Positions 13,237 through 25,722 are shown, numbered from the stretch's first letter. The stretch: DNA of 64,000 nt from Glandiceps talaboti (GCF_964340395.1 NC_135560.1:11579098-11643097), one strand, 5' to 3'. The notes: a model not told the origin generated them from the sequence alone. Numbers and translations: made by a program.

Positions 13237-13339
13237 CTACACTCTTCAGCTATCCTAACTGATATTTTGAATTTTCACTACCGTTACTAGAACGGTAGCA
13301 AAAATTCAAAATGTCAGTTAGGATAGCAGAAGAGTGTAG
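13237..13339. repeat. Hairpin-forming inverted repeat
   Basis: A left arm beginning CTACACTCTTC and a right arm ending GAAGAGTGTAG are inverted copies about 47 bases long with only a few mismatches. They include the inner CTACCGTT/AACGGTAG pair, leaving a loop of about five bases. No protein is encoded. It looks like a small fold-back (MITE-like) element. Confidence 0.85.
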
Positions 13340-13839
13340 TGTTAGTCATTCTCAAGTCTACTGTACAGGTATGCTATTAGACGTGTGATGACCTGGGAGT
13401 GAAAAAGCTCGCCATTCTATTACATCATGTATCACAGTCCCTCTATCACAGCGGGACTGTGCATGTATGTTTGATTGCAGCTGCAGCTTCTAATAATATG
13501 TTTGTTTTTGATCCTAAAATTCATACATCCATTTTTTGGTACCTTTTGAACTCAAGGCACCTGTTAATCTACCATAGTCTAATGCTATTCTTCATTGACT
13601 CTTTCAGATCCGATATTGGCATCCAGACTAGATCTACCTGGGTAGTATCATTTTACACAATCTCAGGGTGTATTTCAAACAGTGCTTCTTATCTTTCAAA
13701 TTACCTCAATCTAGCATTAAAGACAATTTTGAAATTCTTTCAGTTGATTGCTTGAAATTATGATTCCAACATACTACTGATACATTTACATCCTGATAGC
13801 AGTAAAAAAAAGTTGACATGTTGATTTTGAGTTTGAGAT

Positions 13840-14165
13840 AAGTAACTTAGTAAGGATATTTTGACCCCAAAGGTCATACATCCTGGTACCCTAAAAGATT
13901 GGCACCATCTGTTGATTTTGATATACCCAAACATGGATGGTATGACTGCAAAGGTCACACATCACTTTTTAAAACTGAAAACCACCTGTTGATTTTGACA
14001 TGTCCAAATAAGGATGCTTTGACCCCAAAGGTCATTCATCCTGGTACCCAATATTAAAACCATCTGCTGATTTTGATTTGACCAGCTAATGAGAATATTT
14101 GACCCTAAAGGTCTTACATCCTGGTATCTTTAAAGTTGAAACCACCTGTTGATTTGAAGTAAGCC
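13840..14165. repeat. Degenerate tandem repeat, about 85-90-bp unit
   Basis: The blocks GACCCCAAAGGTCATACATC, CTGGTACC and ACC-CCTGTTGATTTTGA recur four times in the same order, with substitutions and small indels. I see no coding content. The repeat lies within CaMK4 intron 1. Confidence 0.8.
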
Positions 14166-15936
14166 CAGCTACAATATGGTATCCTTGACCCAAATTACCC
14201 TCATGTACCTTTTTGTGAGAATTATCTATTGACTATAATATATTGTGACACAGATTACACAATTGCAAAAACGCTTTGACTTTATAGATTTTTGATATTG
14301 TCAAATAAGTAATCTGCAAAGGCACAGTTTCAAATACCCTGCTCGATTCAGTTGTGAGATACATTTAGATGCCTTGCCATAATCAGAAAAGAAGTGAAAT
14401 CAAAAAAATTTGACATTTGAAAAAGTGACTTTTCATCATACCTATTTGATTTTGTCCTTCAAGCTAATACAAGCATACATTTTCTCTTTGTTTGGGACTT
14501 CTAATCATTCATGTATTAACCTTTTTGCTTTTTTCCTTTCAGAAAACTATATCTTCCTTTATACAAGTAAAAAAGACAAGATGTTCCCTATAATTGGAAA
14601 TAAAGGTCAAAGTATCAACATCCAAGATGGAATCATTATTGTGACTGCAGCTACAACATACAATTGTGAGGGACTCTCAGAGATTACAGTAAACACTGCT
14701 TGATGAGAATATACAGAGAAACTGACCTCAAGAAGGAAAAAAAAACTAAGAAAACAGTCATATTAAATTTGTAAAGTAATTTACAAAGCAATACCTTCGT
14801 TAGACTATTTGAACTTTTGTAAAAACTATGTCTAAGAACAACAGAGACACAAAGTAGATTACACAGCAGGGTCTCAATTATACTAGTCTAGTCTGGATGC
14901 CAACATGGTTTCTAATTAAACTAGAGTGGCGGTCTAAATGGTAACGATACCGTATAGGAATTAGTCTACAATCATACCACATATGTCTATTTTCAAATTA
15001 TAAGCTTTTGTAAAAATTATTTATAATTACATTTTGTATGAGAAAGAATGCTGCATACCTAAAAAAAAAAAAATACTGCCGTAGATGCTAAGAAAGTCAT
15101 TAAATTCTCATGATGGAAATAAATTGAAACTAAATTCTCATGACATTTGGAAATGGATCAAAGTGTAATCACCCAGTGTAAAAATCTGTGGAAATTCAAT
15201 CAAGAATATTTATGAAACAGCAGGGAGACCTTTGCTACCCCTTAGGGCAGTTTACTAGCTTTTCTACAAATACAATAAGGTTTCTGTTCTACAAGGGTGG
15301 GATTGTGTGTTTTTGGTTCAAGTATTGTATGTTGCCCCACATTTAATCACCAGTTTATGTCTGTGAGTCATCCACAGTACATGAAGAATGAATAACATCA
15401 AAGGAAAAGTGACACTTGTCAACTTCCATGATAGCTAGATATGCCAATAACTTAATATTCTTTAGTATACAAATTTTTTCATCAACTGGCATGGCCAAAT
15501 TTCATTTTTTAAATGTCAAAATATGTGACACTCTAACTGATGAAAATTGCTAACTGCCAAAAAACCCCAACAATATATAATGTGTCCTTGGTTTCACAGA
15601 GTCGTCAGACCAATACTATTCTTCAAGTATTAAAATCCTTTTTTTTCCTTTTTCTTTTCTTGACAACTGTTCATGACAACAACATAATCGCTCGTTATTG
15701 ACTTTAGCCTGAGAGTTTAACAGAAACATCAAAAAACTATCCTTTGTTATGGAACTGGCAATCAACAAGACTACTGCTTGTACACTTTACCTTTCTGTTT
15801 TTGTCTAGGACTGGTCAACACAAAACTGCTGATATACATAACAACTGTTTGTTTTTTGTCTAGGACTGGTAAGCAGCAAACTACTGATATAATTACACGA
15901 TACCACTATGTTTTATTTGTCCAGAACTAGTAAACA

Positions 15937-15972
15937 ACAACAACAACAACAGCAACAACAACAACAACAACA
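15937..15972. repeat. CAA trinucleotide microsatellite
   Basis: About twelve CAA units with one CAG interruption directly abut the left end of the inverted-repeat element at 15976. Confidence 0.9.
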
Positions 15973-15975
15973 CTG

Positions 15976-16361
15976 CTGTATACATAGTCTAGTTCTTATA
16001 CAACACATTATGATTACTATGATCATCTCCACACACATATAGGGAAAATCATTATTCTAGCACAGAAATCTGTGCTACCCCCACTTGTCTAAGGGCAAAT
16101 GATGCATATCAGTAGTAATCCATCACAAATTGACAGGCAGTTGCAATTGGTTAGTTTCATTAGACAATTGCTCATTAACTGAACTCCACCTCTCTAGTCT
16201 GAGTCTGAAACTAAAGTCACGTGGGGACTTGATAACGCCATCACATTTATATGAACACACTCGGTGGTAGCACAGATTTCTGTGCTAGAATAAGGACTTT
16301 CCCTATATGTGAGTGGAGATGATCTTAATGCATCATATAGGAACTAGACTACTGTATACAG
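15976..16361. mobile_element. MITE with about 100-bp terminal inverted repeats
   Basis: The left arm (15976-16079) and right arm (16266-16361) are inverted copies. The outer ends read CTGTATAC...TAGTCTAGTTC and GAACTAGACTA...GTATACAG. The inner part of each arm carries TATAGGGAAA or its complement and a short palindrome TAGCACAG-ATTT/AAAT-CTGTGCTA. The spacer of about 185 bp has no coding potential. The structure fits a non-autonomous DNA transposon of about 390 bp inserted in CaMK4 intron 1. I did not find a clear target-site duplication. Confidence 0.8.
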
Positions 16362-18305
16362 TACTCTTTAACCTGTGTTTTCTTTACCTAGCACTCATAA
16401 TTGACAAAACTACTGCTGTATACTATATAAACTATACCACCTAACATTATTAATTTTAAAATGAACATGTCTCGTTGAGAAAGATAGATAACGAATTACT
16501 CTGGGTCACACAGTGATATTACTGAAAGTTCAGTAGATTGTTATCTCTGCATTGAAATTGAAAACACAGTCATGTTACAGATAGTGGAATTTCTTTCATT
16601 GAGATTTGTATGGCAACCAGCTGATAATAGATACTACATTTTCATCTCGTTACACATTATATAGAGTATTGCTTATGCATTCATTGTCACTTTACATGCA
16701 AGCCCTGAGAATATATTTGTGTAAATCACTCCAGAGTTCACTCCAGGGTTTATGATTAAATGTAGTAAAACCCAAGACCATAAAATGCACTACTGACATC
16801 AAATAGTTATATCATGTATATTGGGTTGTATATGTTCCATGCATAGAGTTCTAAAGATCTAGGTAAATGAGAGTGAAGACAGAAAATAGTAGTAAATGAA
16901 CAGAAGGAAATGAGGATGACAGAAAAAGTCAAATTGACATTAATTTGACATGTATAGATTTTCTGTGTATTAATCATTTTGTTAATTAGAATGCTCACAG
17001 TCCCTCTGTGATTAGGATATGCATTGAGGTGGATGGAAGTGTAACTATGTTAATTACCGGATATGCCAGGGGAAACCATAGATATTGTCTGTGGAGAAAC
17101 TAATTAACAGGAAGAATGGGGAAAACTATTCCACCTAAAAAAACAGCTGTCTTTGGAGTACATACTAGTGTAGTATGTGTCAACTAACAATTAGTGAGCT
17201 TATGATTCATCTCGCAATCACTCTAGGTTGCATGTAGTAAACAGATGATTAACATGTTTAGATAAATAAGCCCCCCCCCCCCCCCCGATTAATCCCATAT
17301 TTGGTCTTATTTTCCTGAAGTTAATCAACTATTCTCGAAATACCTCAGCACAATCTGTTGACTTTGCCAAGATTGTTTATTAAAAAAAAGCTTATGCACA
17401 TGTAAGTAGACAGACATGAATTTAAAAAAAAGAAGAAGTGATGACGTGTTGTCTTTGGTTGATGGGCGATCATGCTAAGAAGGCTAAATGGTGAGCATGA
17501 TAGCAAAGGTCAAGAGTGAAGTTAAGAAACTAGGCAAAATTATCACAGACAAGTAAAGGATAATTGAAGTATGACAATGTAGTGACTTGTTATAGTGGCT
17601 CCTGTGTAAAAAAACCCCTAAACAATTGCGTACCTTACCCAAAGGCATGTCACGTTTCCTTTCACTTTTGCATTTCTGTCCGAGTTTCAAATTGAGCGAT
17701 GCCAGTTTTCTAAATACGCAAGTTGAAACTCTAACTGAACTTGTCGACAGTCGATATAATAATTGAGTTATTAATATACGAGAAATCTGGGAGGGTTATA
17801 TTGTCGCGAAGGTTCAACCGCTAGGTAAGTGCATGGATTTATCTCCTCTAATACATCCATGGTAAATGCAATCGTGAGAACATGTTTGGTAATCATATTA
17901 TCACTTGACGCTTGTTATCACTATCATATTAGCGCACGGTACATCTTCATCCGATCAACACATCCGTAATCAATAATAGCGTTCTATCTGTATTGTCCAA
18001 TTTCTAACATGGTGAAACTATAACAGTAAACAACAAAGTCGAACCGTACAAACAACTTTTTGTCGTTCTAAGAAGCAATTGCAGTACCAATGCATTACGC
18101 CCCCTCGGTAACTCAAGTGATACGTGTATGCCCCGGGCGAGGTGTTCGGACGCCGTTGTGTTTCTTTAAAAAAAGAAGTCACGGTCAACAGCCTACAAGT
18201 ATATTCTTGTAGATGTACGAATGATGTTCTTATTCCTGTAACCACGCAGGACGTACGTATAAGTTAGTGCGTTGTCGTTACATAGATAATCAGAGTTACA
18301 CTCAC

Positions 18306-18412
18306 CTTCCTAACTCTTTGCCGAGCTGGAAGTAGTCATCAAAAGAAGCGTCCTTCTGTGACTCCGCGATCCAAAAGTCGTGGACCGCTGACGGTGTCGT
18401 GCTAGCTGGCAT
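18306..18412 (-). CDS. CAMK4: CaMKIV kinase, first coding exon
   Basis: The start codon occupies 18412-18410 on the minus strand. The exon encodes 35 residues plus two bases of an arginine codon and ends at a GTGAG donor. The product begins MPASTTPSAVHDFWI and ends FDDYFQLGKELG. The DFWI and DYF...ELGRG pattern parallels the N-terminal edge of vertebrate CaMKIV (DYWI...DFFEVESELGRG). The Ser/Thr-rich vertebrate N-terminal extension is shorter here. The exact phase match with exon 2 confirms the splice. I infer the start from homology length and the first in-frame ATG; I see no upstream in-frame ATG in the adjacent sequence. Confidence 0.9.
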
Positions 18413-18640
18413 CGTAACCACTTTCAACGTCGCCAAAGAGAAATGTTGAACGAGTTCCACAGACTACTGTAATACCAGCAAAAGAAGCTGTCAATAACAG
18501 AAGCAAACCGTTAAGTTGTGAAATCCAACGGTGACCAAGATATGGTGTGGGTTTGTTGTCAGTGTATTCACCTTAACGATGTGACGTCACGGTATTTGTT
18601 AACACATTACTCTGGGCATGCGCAGGTGTGTTATAAATCT
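18413..18640 (-). promoter_or_regulatory. CaMK4 5'UTR and promoter region with CRE
   Basis: Sequence just upstream of the start codon is richer in CpG than its surroundings. It contains a perfect palindromic cAMP response element, TGACGTCA, at 18582-18589. An NRF-1-like GCATGCGCA lies at 18616-18624. No TATA box is evident, which fits a CpG-type housekeeping or neuronal promoter. The transcription start site cannot be fixed from sequence. Because CaMKIV phosphorylates CREB in vertebrates, a CRE here suggests possible autoregulation; that is inference. Confidence 0.5.
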
Positions 18641-19328
18641 TAATTTATGCAGGTAATGCCTGACAATCATACGTGTCCCGTCCAACGTTGATTATAAACT
18701 ATGATAATTATTCGCTGTAAAGGCAGTGAAAAGTCGCGCCTTTGTTTCTATCTTCATCGTAATTCGCATGACTTCGCAGAGTGATGTTTGGTGAAGTGAA
18801 TAACACGTGTTACTCACTCTGTCAAACTGAATCAAACAGGTGGTTGATCATAAAACCCTATGGGTTGACTGAATGTACGTGAATGATCAGTGTGCTGAGT
18901 GAGTGAGTGTGTGTAAAAGTGAAGAAAGAAACACATTACACATAAGACATGCTATAGCTATCCTTGCTACAGTTGTACGGGAAGAGAATGGAGTAATTAA
19001 ATGCATAGTGTCAACTATCTAAAACTTTGAATGATCTTAACCATGAGTGAAAAAAAGATATTTAACATGAACCCTAGATTAACTTTCTATCTAAGGTGCA
19101 ACGTTTTTCTAAATGATTATTAACGTGAATTTAAGATTGATTTACTCGGAAACGGGCTCTTATCACGCACAGAATTTCCAAGAAAAATCAATCGTAACTC
19201 GTAAACATCTTTAAAAAATCAATATTTATAAGACTTTAATGTTAATATTAGGTGGCTAACTATACCATTTACATGTCATACATTGCTTTCATTCTGTGGC
19301 GAGCATACGTCGACTCCTTTCCTCGATG

Positions 19329-19330
19329 GT

Positions 19331-19361
<31 letters not shown>

Positions 19362-19560
19362 TTGATGATGATGATGATAATGATGATGATGGTGGTGGTA
19401 CGGTGATGATGATGATGACGATGCATCGTCGCAAATCACTGCCTGTTTTATGACACCGTTCAGAACGCGCCGTCCCATAAATAACAGCTCTGGTTTGCAA
19501 GAATGATGATGATGGTGGTGGTGGTGGTGGTGGTGGTGATGGTGATGGTGATGATGATGA
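19329..19560. repeat. GTT / GAT / GGT trinucleotide arrays
   Basis: GTT units (about 19329-19365) grade into GAT units up to about 19420. After about 80 unique bases a second GAT/GGT array follows (about 19501-19560). On the minus strand these would encode histidine and glutamine runs in an open frame of 114 codons, but I do not treat that as a gene. Confidence 0.9.
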
Positions 19561-19611
19561 AACAAGAAGAAAGAAGATGGTGACTTTACTTTATGATATG
19601 AAGATATAAGC

Positions 19612-19636
19612 ATGCATGTATGTATGTATGTATGTA

Positions 19637-19667
<31 letters not shown>

Positions 19668-19682
19668 ACATGTGTGTGTGTG
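19612..19682. repeat. GTAT / GT microsatellite
   Basis: Tetranucleotide GTAT units alternate with short GT runs. Confidence 0.9.
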
Positions 19683-22208
19683 TTAAAACAATTGACGCTG
19701 TGTCATAGGGCAACGTTCTAGCACAGACAATCATCTTGTCTGTGATTCTAGCTATCTTGTTACAACAGTACAGACGACTACTCATTAACTTCGAAGAGAG
19801 AGAACACTGCATATCGAAAGTATAGTATCAGGGGCGTTATACGTCCATTATACTAGTACTGATACTAGTACTGCTAGTATGCAGGTAAATATGTTGGACC
19901 GTCTGTCAGCTGCATCTGTCGTTATAAAAAAAAAAGCAAAGAAAACCACCACACCCTCGTTCCTCTAGATGAATAGTTAAGAGAGGAAAAACATACCCTT
20001 CTCCCTCGGAATTATTACAGCCACACCCAAGCCATTGGTCTGACCAGGCCGAGTCAAAACACATTATGCAAGACACACAATTACAATCATACACGTATTA
20101 CATTCGGCTGTAACGTGCACTGCTGTCGGTGATACCGAATTATGCGCATTAATGGACAAGTTAATGAGTATTTATCTATGTAATGAATATATATATTGGT
20201 AACATTTATAAAAAGACAAAAGCATGAAAACCAATCATTAAAGTGTGGCACAAGCTGAGTTAACAGGCTTTTATACTGAAAGTACTTAAATAAAAACCAC
20301 ATTCCAGTATAATGTTAATGTAGATGCGTGTCTTCTATATCATTATGATTGTCTTCTGGCATTGTTAGAACAGTTGATTGATTAGTTGGAATTTCCTGAA
20401 CATTTTTTGATACGTATGATAAATTACGTCATCGGATCGTTTATGAGATATTTTTAATATCAGGTTTAGGATTCGATGAAGTGTAAGTGGTGGTTAAAGT
20501 ATGCTGAGAACAATATTGTGAGTACTTTTAATTATGCTGCAAAATCTACATGCAAATACGTATAAACTCGGCTTGTGCCCCTTTAAATACCTCGTGAAAA
20601 GATTCTCACGGCTGCAAACCTACGTGAGGTCGCACCAGGAGAGTTCGTTTATCTCGCCCGGTTGATCAAGCATACGGTATGAGAATTGGTAAAACTTGAA
20701 AGACCTCGTACTTAAAAATGAATAAACACGTTTCGTGCTGAGTCGATTTGCCTACTTTGTGGTAGCGAACTTCAAAAATAAGTTTCCGGACATTTTTCAT
20801 TCTGATTGAATTTTTATAAAAAATAACTTTGTTTCAAAATACAACAGTTAGGCCTACTGTGTGTAATACTTGCTTGATCCAGAAATGATAACCTTTGTGA
20901 AACAACCAGATGAACGCGTAAGCCCAGCTCTTGAAAGATGACTAGTAAATATGTGAAATAATTACAAAAAAAATGGGAACAATATTTTCCTTAAAAAATG
21001 AATGACATCAACAAAGTCAAACCATTTGAAGATTATGGGACTTTAAAGAACTCCCAATGGACTGTACTCGTTTAAATCTATGGTTGATCTCCCACCAAAT
21101 GAGCATGTGATGGCTTCGAACATTCAACCCCGCAATAGTTATTATTATGATACAGTTTCCCCAACAAAATTTCAAAGTATAAAGGGAATATATAGATTTC
21201 CTATGCTTTCATCAAATAGCACTTTTAATTTCAGACGTAATTGATGTGTTTGTTCGACATATAAAGAAGTCCACCGACTATACTATCTAGGAGACGTGAT
21301 CTAGACGGTTCGAGCTAAGTATTAATTTCTGTAGGAAAATTCGAACTAGGCATGTAAAAGTTTGTCAAATTCATGGTTTAAATACAGAGTTACACCATAA
21401 GTAATTAAACATATGCATATTTCGGGCATACATACTTGACGCGTTGAACCAAATGGACCAATACTACTACACAACGAAATAGAAATGTTAGGTATGACCG
21501 TTTCGCAATACCAGTTCATGACTAGGTTACCACGATTTTCTTATTGACAGTGTTGAATCTTCGATCACTTATATTCACCTCTAGTTGTTAAATTATCAGC
21601 AAGTTTCCGGGCTATGAACTTGAATTGGCTGACTTACAAATGGTGATTTTGTCCCTGTCCCTTAGTCTCAGAAAGTCCGAGGGAAGAGGTTTCCGAATGG
21701 AAAGTAAAGCGTGTGGCATAATGGAGTGCTTGCACCTAATTATAACACATTGGGAATAACCAATTCGCATTGCAATCGGTTTCAACGTGTGCCGCTAGAA
21801 CCACGCACTTGGTAGAAAAACACCAAAGTCAATTTTTGCACACTCAGACGTCAGTTTATTTCAGCGGATAAACGGTAGAATTTTGACAACAGACATCGAT
21901 TCAAATAGCTACCAAGTACCTTTATGTATCCTTTATGTTACGAATGGGTTACTAATTAAAGTGATTCCACGTGGATGAAAGTTTTGGCCAAATGTGCAAA
22001 CAATAAGTTTAAGTCTGAAATACCCATGTTGACAATATTCAGACGTTTTAATATTATAACCACGAAACTTGTGTTACACCACAATATTATAAATTATTAT
22101 TACCGGTATAGTAGTCACTATAATTGATAAAATACGTACGTTTTAATTCTACTGTTGAAGCTTAGTTATGTAATATTAAACACATTGTTAGGGGGCGTCC
22201 GACATGGT

Positions 22209-22298
<90 letters not shown>

Positions 22299-22300
22299 TC
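22209..22300. repeat. Poly-C tract followed by (CT)n
   Basis: A run of C at about 22209-22218 leads into an almost perfect CT dinucleotide array of about 80 bp with a single A interruption near the end. Such polypurine/polypyrimidine mirror repeats can form triplex (H-DNA) structures. Confidence 0.95.
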
Positions 22301-22710
22301 ATAATGGGTTTTAACGCATTATAACGAGTATTGTTATGTGCACTTACATGTTGGGGGGGGGGGGCGTTGTAACTTCTTTCAGTGACGCAAAAGGGGAAAG
22401 TAAACGTACAGCCCAACCACTCATATGTTGTTAAGAGTTTGTCGTTGTGAAGTAGAGTGATTGGTTGAACGAAAGAGGGCGTCCTTTGCATGGACGACAT
22501 TTTCGTAAATCTTTTATTACATCGGGTAACATGTCGAACATCCAATATACGTGTGTAATTTTATAGTCGTAAAGTTTACCAATATATATATATGAGTGGT
22601 TATTTCGCACTGTTATGTGTACATGCAAAGATTTACATGTACTGGTACTGCTGGTTCACTTATAATTAAACAATATACGACAATCACCCATTCACCATCG
22701 TCGTAGTCAC

Positions 22711-22720
22711 ATCATCATCG

Positions 22721-22783
<63 letters not shown>

Positions 22784-22833
22784 CCGTACCACCACCACCA
22801 CCACCACCACCACCACCATCATCAACAACAACA
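22711..22833. repeat. ATC / ACC / AAC trinucleotide array
   Basis: About 24 CAT/ATC units are followed by about ten ACC units and a few AAC units. The composition is the complement of the GTT/GAT/GGT cluster at 19.3-19.6 kb, so the same satellite type occurs twice in opposite orientation. Confidence 0.95.
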
Positions 22834-23639
22834 GCACACGTCACCGTGCTGGAGGTTTAGAAATTTTAGTAGAAGGATGATTTTGTTTGCAAAAATGAAT
22901 ATTCAAGTACACGTGTTTCAAAACATGTGTTATGTCATAACACTATATATGTTGCTGTGTCCTCGTTTCGATTATGTTGTCTTGACAACCAGGGAAACTA
23001 CGTCATGCGTCATGTATATTGCACATACACTCGTTATTACACCTTCAGTAGAGAAACGATGAATAGTTACATCGCCACAAACAAAACACCTCTATTGCTT
23101 AGCTTAGTTTACCTAGCAACGGCACCGGCCATCGGCATCGTTACCACAACAGGTTCATTATATTTGTCATTTTTGAGCGATGAGTCACTCTGCACTCATC
23201 CCAAGGGAAGGAATACTTCAACTTTTCACATCACCTGGTGACGCAATCTTTTTAACATAAATGACTCATCTTAAAGCTTGTTTCTTAATTTAGAAAAAAA
23301 AATTAAATCATTATTTTGCTGCACACACGTTTAAGTCAGTCATCTATCATGTCCAGAAGTGTTTTTTTGATATCCATCTATTCTATCGAGTTGTTCGTGC
23401 TATAACTTACCTATCCAATGTAAACGAAATTACGATGAGAGCAAAATAGAGATAGAACGTTTCTACGTGAATAAACCGTGTCGTCTATAATGCATTTTAC
23501 ATTTCAATATCGACAAATTGTACTCATGGAATCTAATTGTTTAACAGAATACAAAGAAAATAACCAGTCAAAGATTGGTCAATGGTGGTATTTGTATTCT
23601 TTGCCTTAAAATTTAACAAGTTGACCCGAAACGATCCAT

Positions 23640-23644
<5 letters not shown>

Positions 23645-23675
<31 letters not shown>

Positions 23676-23803
23676 CGTCATCATATGCAAATGCAAACAT
23701 ACACATCCATCCATCCATCCATACATACATACACACACACACACACATCCACCACCCATGCATCCACCCATACACACACACCCATCCGTCCGTCCATACA
23801 TAC
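23645..23803. repeat. Compound CA / CATC / CATA microsatellite
   Basis: A CA array of about 28 bp is followed by unique sequence and then by mixed CATC, CATA, CA and CCAT units up to about 23803. Confidence 0.9.
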
Positions 23804-24881
23804 TTGTACTCCGGCTGGGCGTTAAATTTCGACTGACAGTTACAAATGAGGGCTATTGACCAATCAGGGAAAAGCGCGAAGACCGGTGTATCAGCAGAGT
23901 AGCAAATTTATCAAATGTCGGTGGCGGGAGTGTATTTGCTGTGTATGAGATCCAAATAATGGCATCCAGGGAAGAGTGATTAGACGCAGACAATCATAAC
24001 AAAAACATGACCCCTGACAGATAAGACTTCCGTTCACAAGTTGAACACTATTTTCGTAATAATAAACATTACCTCAGAGTGTATTTAGAAGGTGAATAAC
24101 ATACACATACTACAACTTGTACTTGCAAGGTAGACGGTATAATGGCAGGGAGAAAGCGACGGTTTGCTGTTATGACATTTGAGGACATAGAAACTGAAGA
24201 CAAGTGTACTGAAAAATACACAGAAATACACAGAAAAAAATACTAGCTCATCATGCAAGTGTGGACTAGTTGGGCCGAGGAGAGGGATGAAGACGGAATG
24301 GACAAAAAAGTCACAATAATTGTGGACGATATTGCACTGTAGTTTGAATGGTGTATTTTACTACAACTTGCGAGAGGTAGACGGTACTACTATTGCTTCG
24401 TAATACACGACATTTCAAAAGTTTGAATGGTGTATTTCATTTGCATGTAATTAATATGCTGTTTCTTTACGCTAGACACAGATAAACAATTTCGCTGAAA
24501 GTTGTATTTTTGATGTCAGTAGCCATGTTTTGTTTTATCAGTGGCGATTAAATTTCATATCACTAGTTGCATACACATGATGGATGTGATTGTATTGAGT
24601 AGTTTGTAATATGAATGTCCTACATAATAATATCAAGCAAATACATAGTGGTATGAAATACACTGTACATTGGGATGTAATTGCTATTTTTGTCGTACAA
24701 CATAGCGATATAGTAACGTGTGTGACATTGAGCAGGCGTGTATTCAGTTTGTTGACACGTGTCAGCTTCGATTGGAAGTCACGTTGGCGTCAGGGTGTCT
24801 TGTCGAAAATCAAAACATAAACATTGCGTGCATGAATTTTTTCCTGGGAAGAATATGACACCATTGAATTATTTGCCGGGG

Positions 24882-24959
24882 TACAAGATAAATGCCATCC
24901 TGGCAATACACGCCTCCTACGTCGGCGTGTATTTACCCGGACGGCATTTATTACTTGTA
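24882..24959. repeat. Inverted repeat adjoining CATA microsatellite
   Basis: The left arm 24882-24914 (starting TACAAGATAAATGCC, ending ACACGCC) and right arm 24924-24959 (starting GGCGTGT, ending GGCATTTATTACTTGTA) pair with a few mismatches and a 9-base loop. The right arm runs straight into a CATA array. An inverted-repeat element ending in a tetranucleotide microsatellite resembles microsatellite-associated MITEs described in other invertebrates. Confidence 0.8.
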
Positions 24960-25031
24960 TACATACATACATACATACATACATACATACATACATACAT
25001 ACATACATACATACATACATCCATCCATCCA
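24958..25031. repeat. (CATA)n then (CCAT)n microsatellite
   Basis: About 16 perfect CATA units are followed by three CCAT units, immediately after the inverted repeat ending at 24959. Confidence 0.95.
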
Positions 25032-25534
25032 AAAACAAGTAAATAAATCGAAAAGTTGTGTTTCATTTCAGTAGGCGCTACGGTGTGTTATAATGCTACA
25101 TCAGGCTCCATATTTTGGTAAAAGTCACTTTTTAAATTCAGAAACACAATGTAATCAATTATTATTATTTTATCATACTGAGGTTCGTGGTACGTGAATT
25201 TATTAGAAAAAACCCACATGAACCATCCAATTGTAAAGTATCCCTTTCTTTCATTACAGTTTTTGATAAATGTATACATCAACACCTTCTACGTAAATGA
25301 TACCGAAGAAATGTTAGTATGCCGTACATTGTGTATAACTCCTCGTAGGTTGTGGCACAGGTTACTATTACGTTAACGTTTCGAAATGCGTCCAGCTTGC
25401 CAACCGACATCTGCTGGCCAAAAGTGGCATTGCAAGAGCGCCCTCATGAGTCAGAATAACAAACATTTACACGAACAGGTCGACATCGCGTGATCGCTAC
25501 ATAACAGCTAATCAAACGGACTTGTGGGTGGTAT

Positions 25535-25562
25535 CATGGATCCTACACGTGTAGGACCTATG
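25535..25562. repeat. Near-perfect 28-bp palindrome centred on CACGTG
   Basis: The core TCCTACACGTGTAGGA (25541-25556) is a perfect palindrome, and the outer bases continue it with two mismatches. It is a near copy of the palindrome at 11748-11775. Confidence 0.8.
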
Positions 25563-25690
25563 GTGTTAGCATGATATATTGTATATTGTCATTTCGCATG
25601 CAAATGTAAAGAATTGGAAACGCTGCTCCAACGTTTTAGTGACTGCCCAAAACAACCGTAAATAAACATCGGATGATGTGTTTTTCCTTT

Positions 25691-25722
25691 AGACCACTAT
25701 AGAGAATTTTCTATAGTGGTCT
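25691..25722. repeat. Perfect 12-bp hairpin
   Basis: AGACCACTATAG and CTATAGTGGTCT are exact inverted copies separated by 8 bases. The role is unknown. It is not followed by features of a histone-type or bacterial terminator. Confidence 0.8.

Larger units (their letters stand above)
6361..18305 (-). other. CaMK4 intron 1
   Basis: This intron of about 11.9 kb splits an arginine codon (phase 2). The donor is GTGAG at 18301-18305 and the acceptor CTTCAG at 6361-6366. I found no convincing exon on either strand. It carries a 61-bp minisatellite, several old tandem repeats, two inverted-repeat elements, a CAA array and homopolymer G or C tracts near 11246-11256, 11540-11562 and 17271-17286. The remaining sequence shows nothing I recognise. 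Confidence 0.8.

Noticed and set aside
14410-14703. Plus-strand 97-codon ORF in CaMK4 intron 1
   Set aside because: I recognise no domain, composition is like the surrounding AT-rich sequence, and there are no matching splice sites or neighbouring exons.
19269-19613. Minus-strand 114-codon ORF with poly-His and poly-Gln
   Set aside because: It is a translation of GTT/GAT/GGT arrays with no flanking coding signal, splice sites or conserved sequence.
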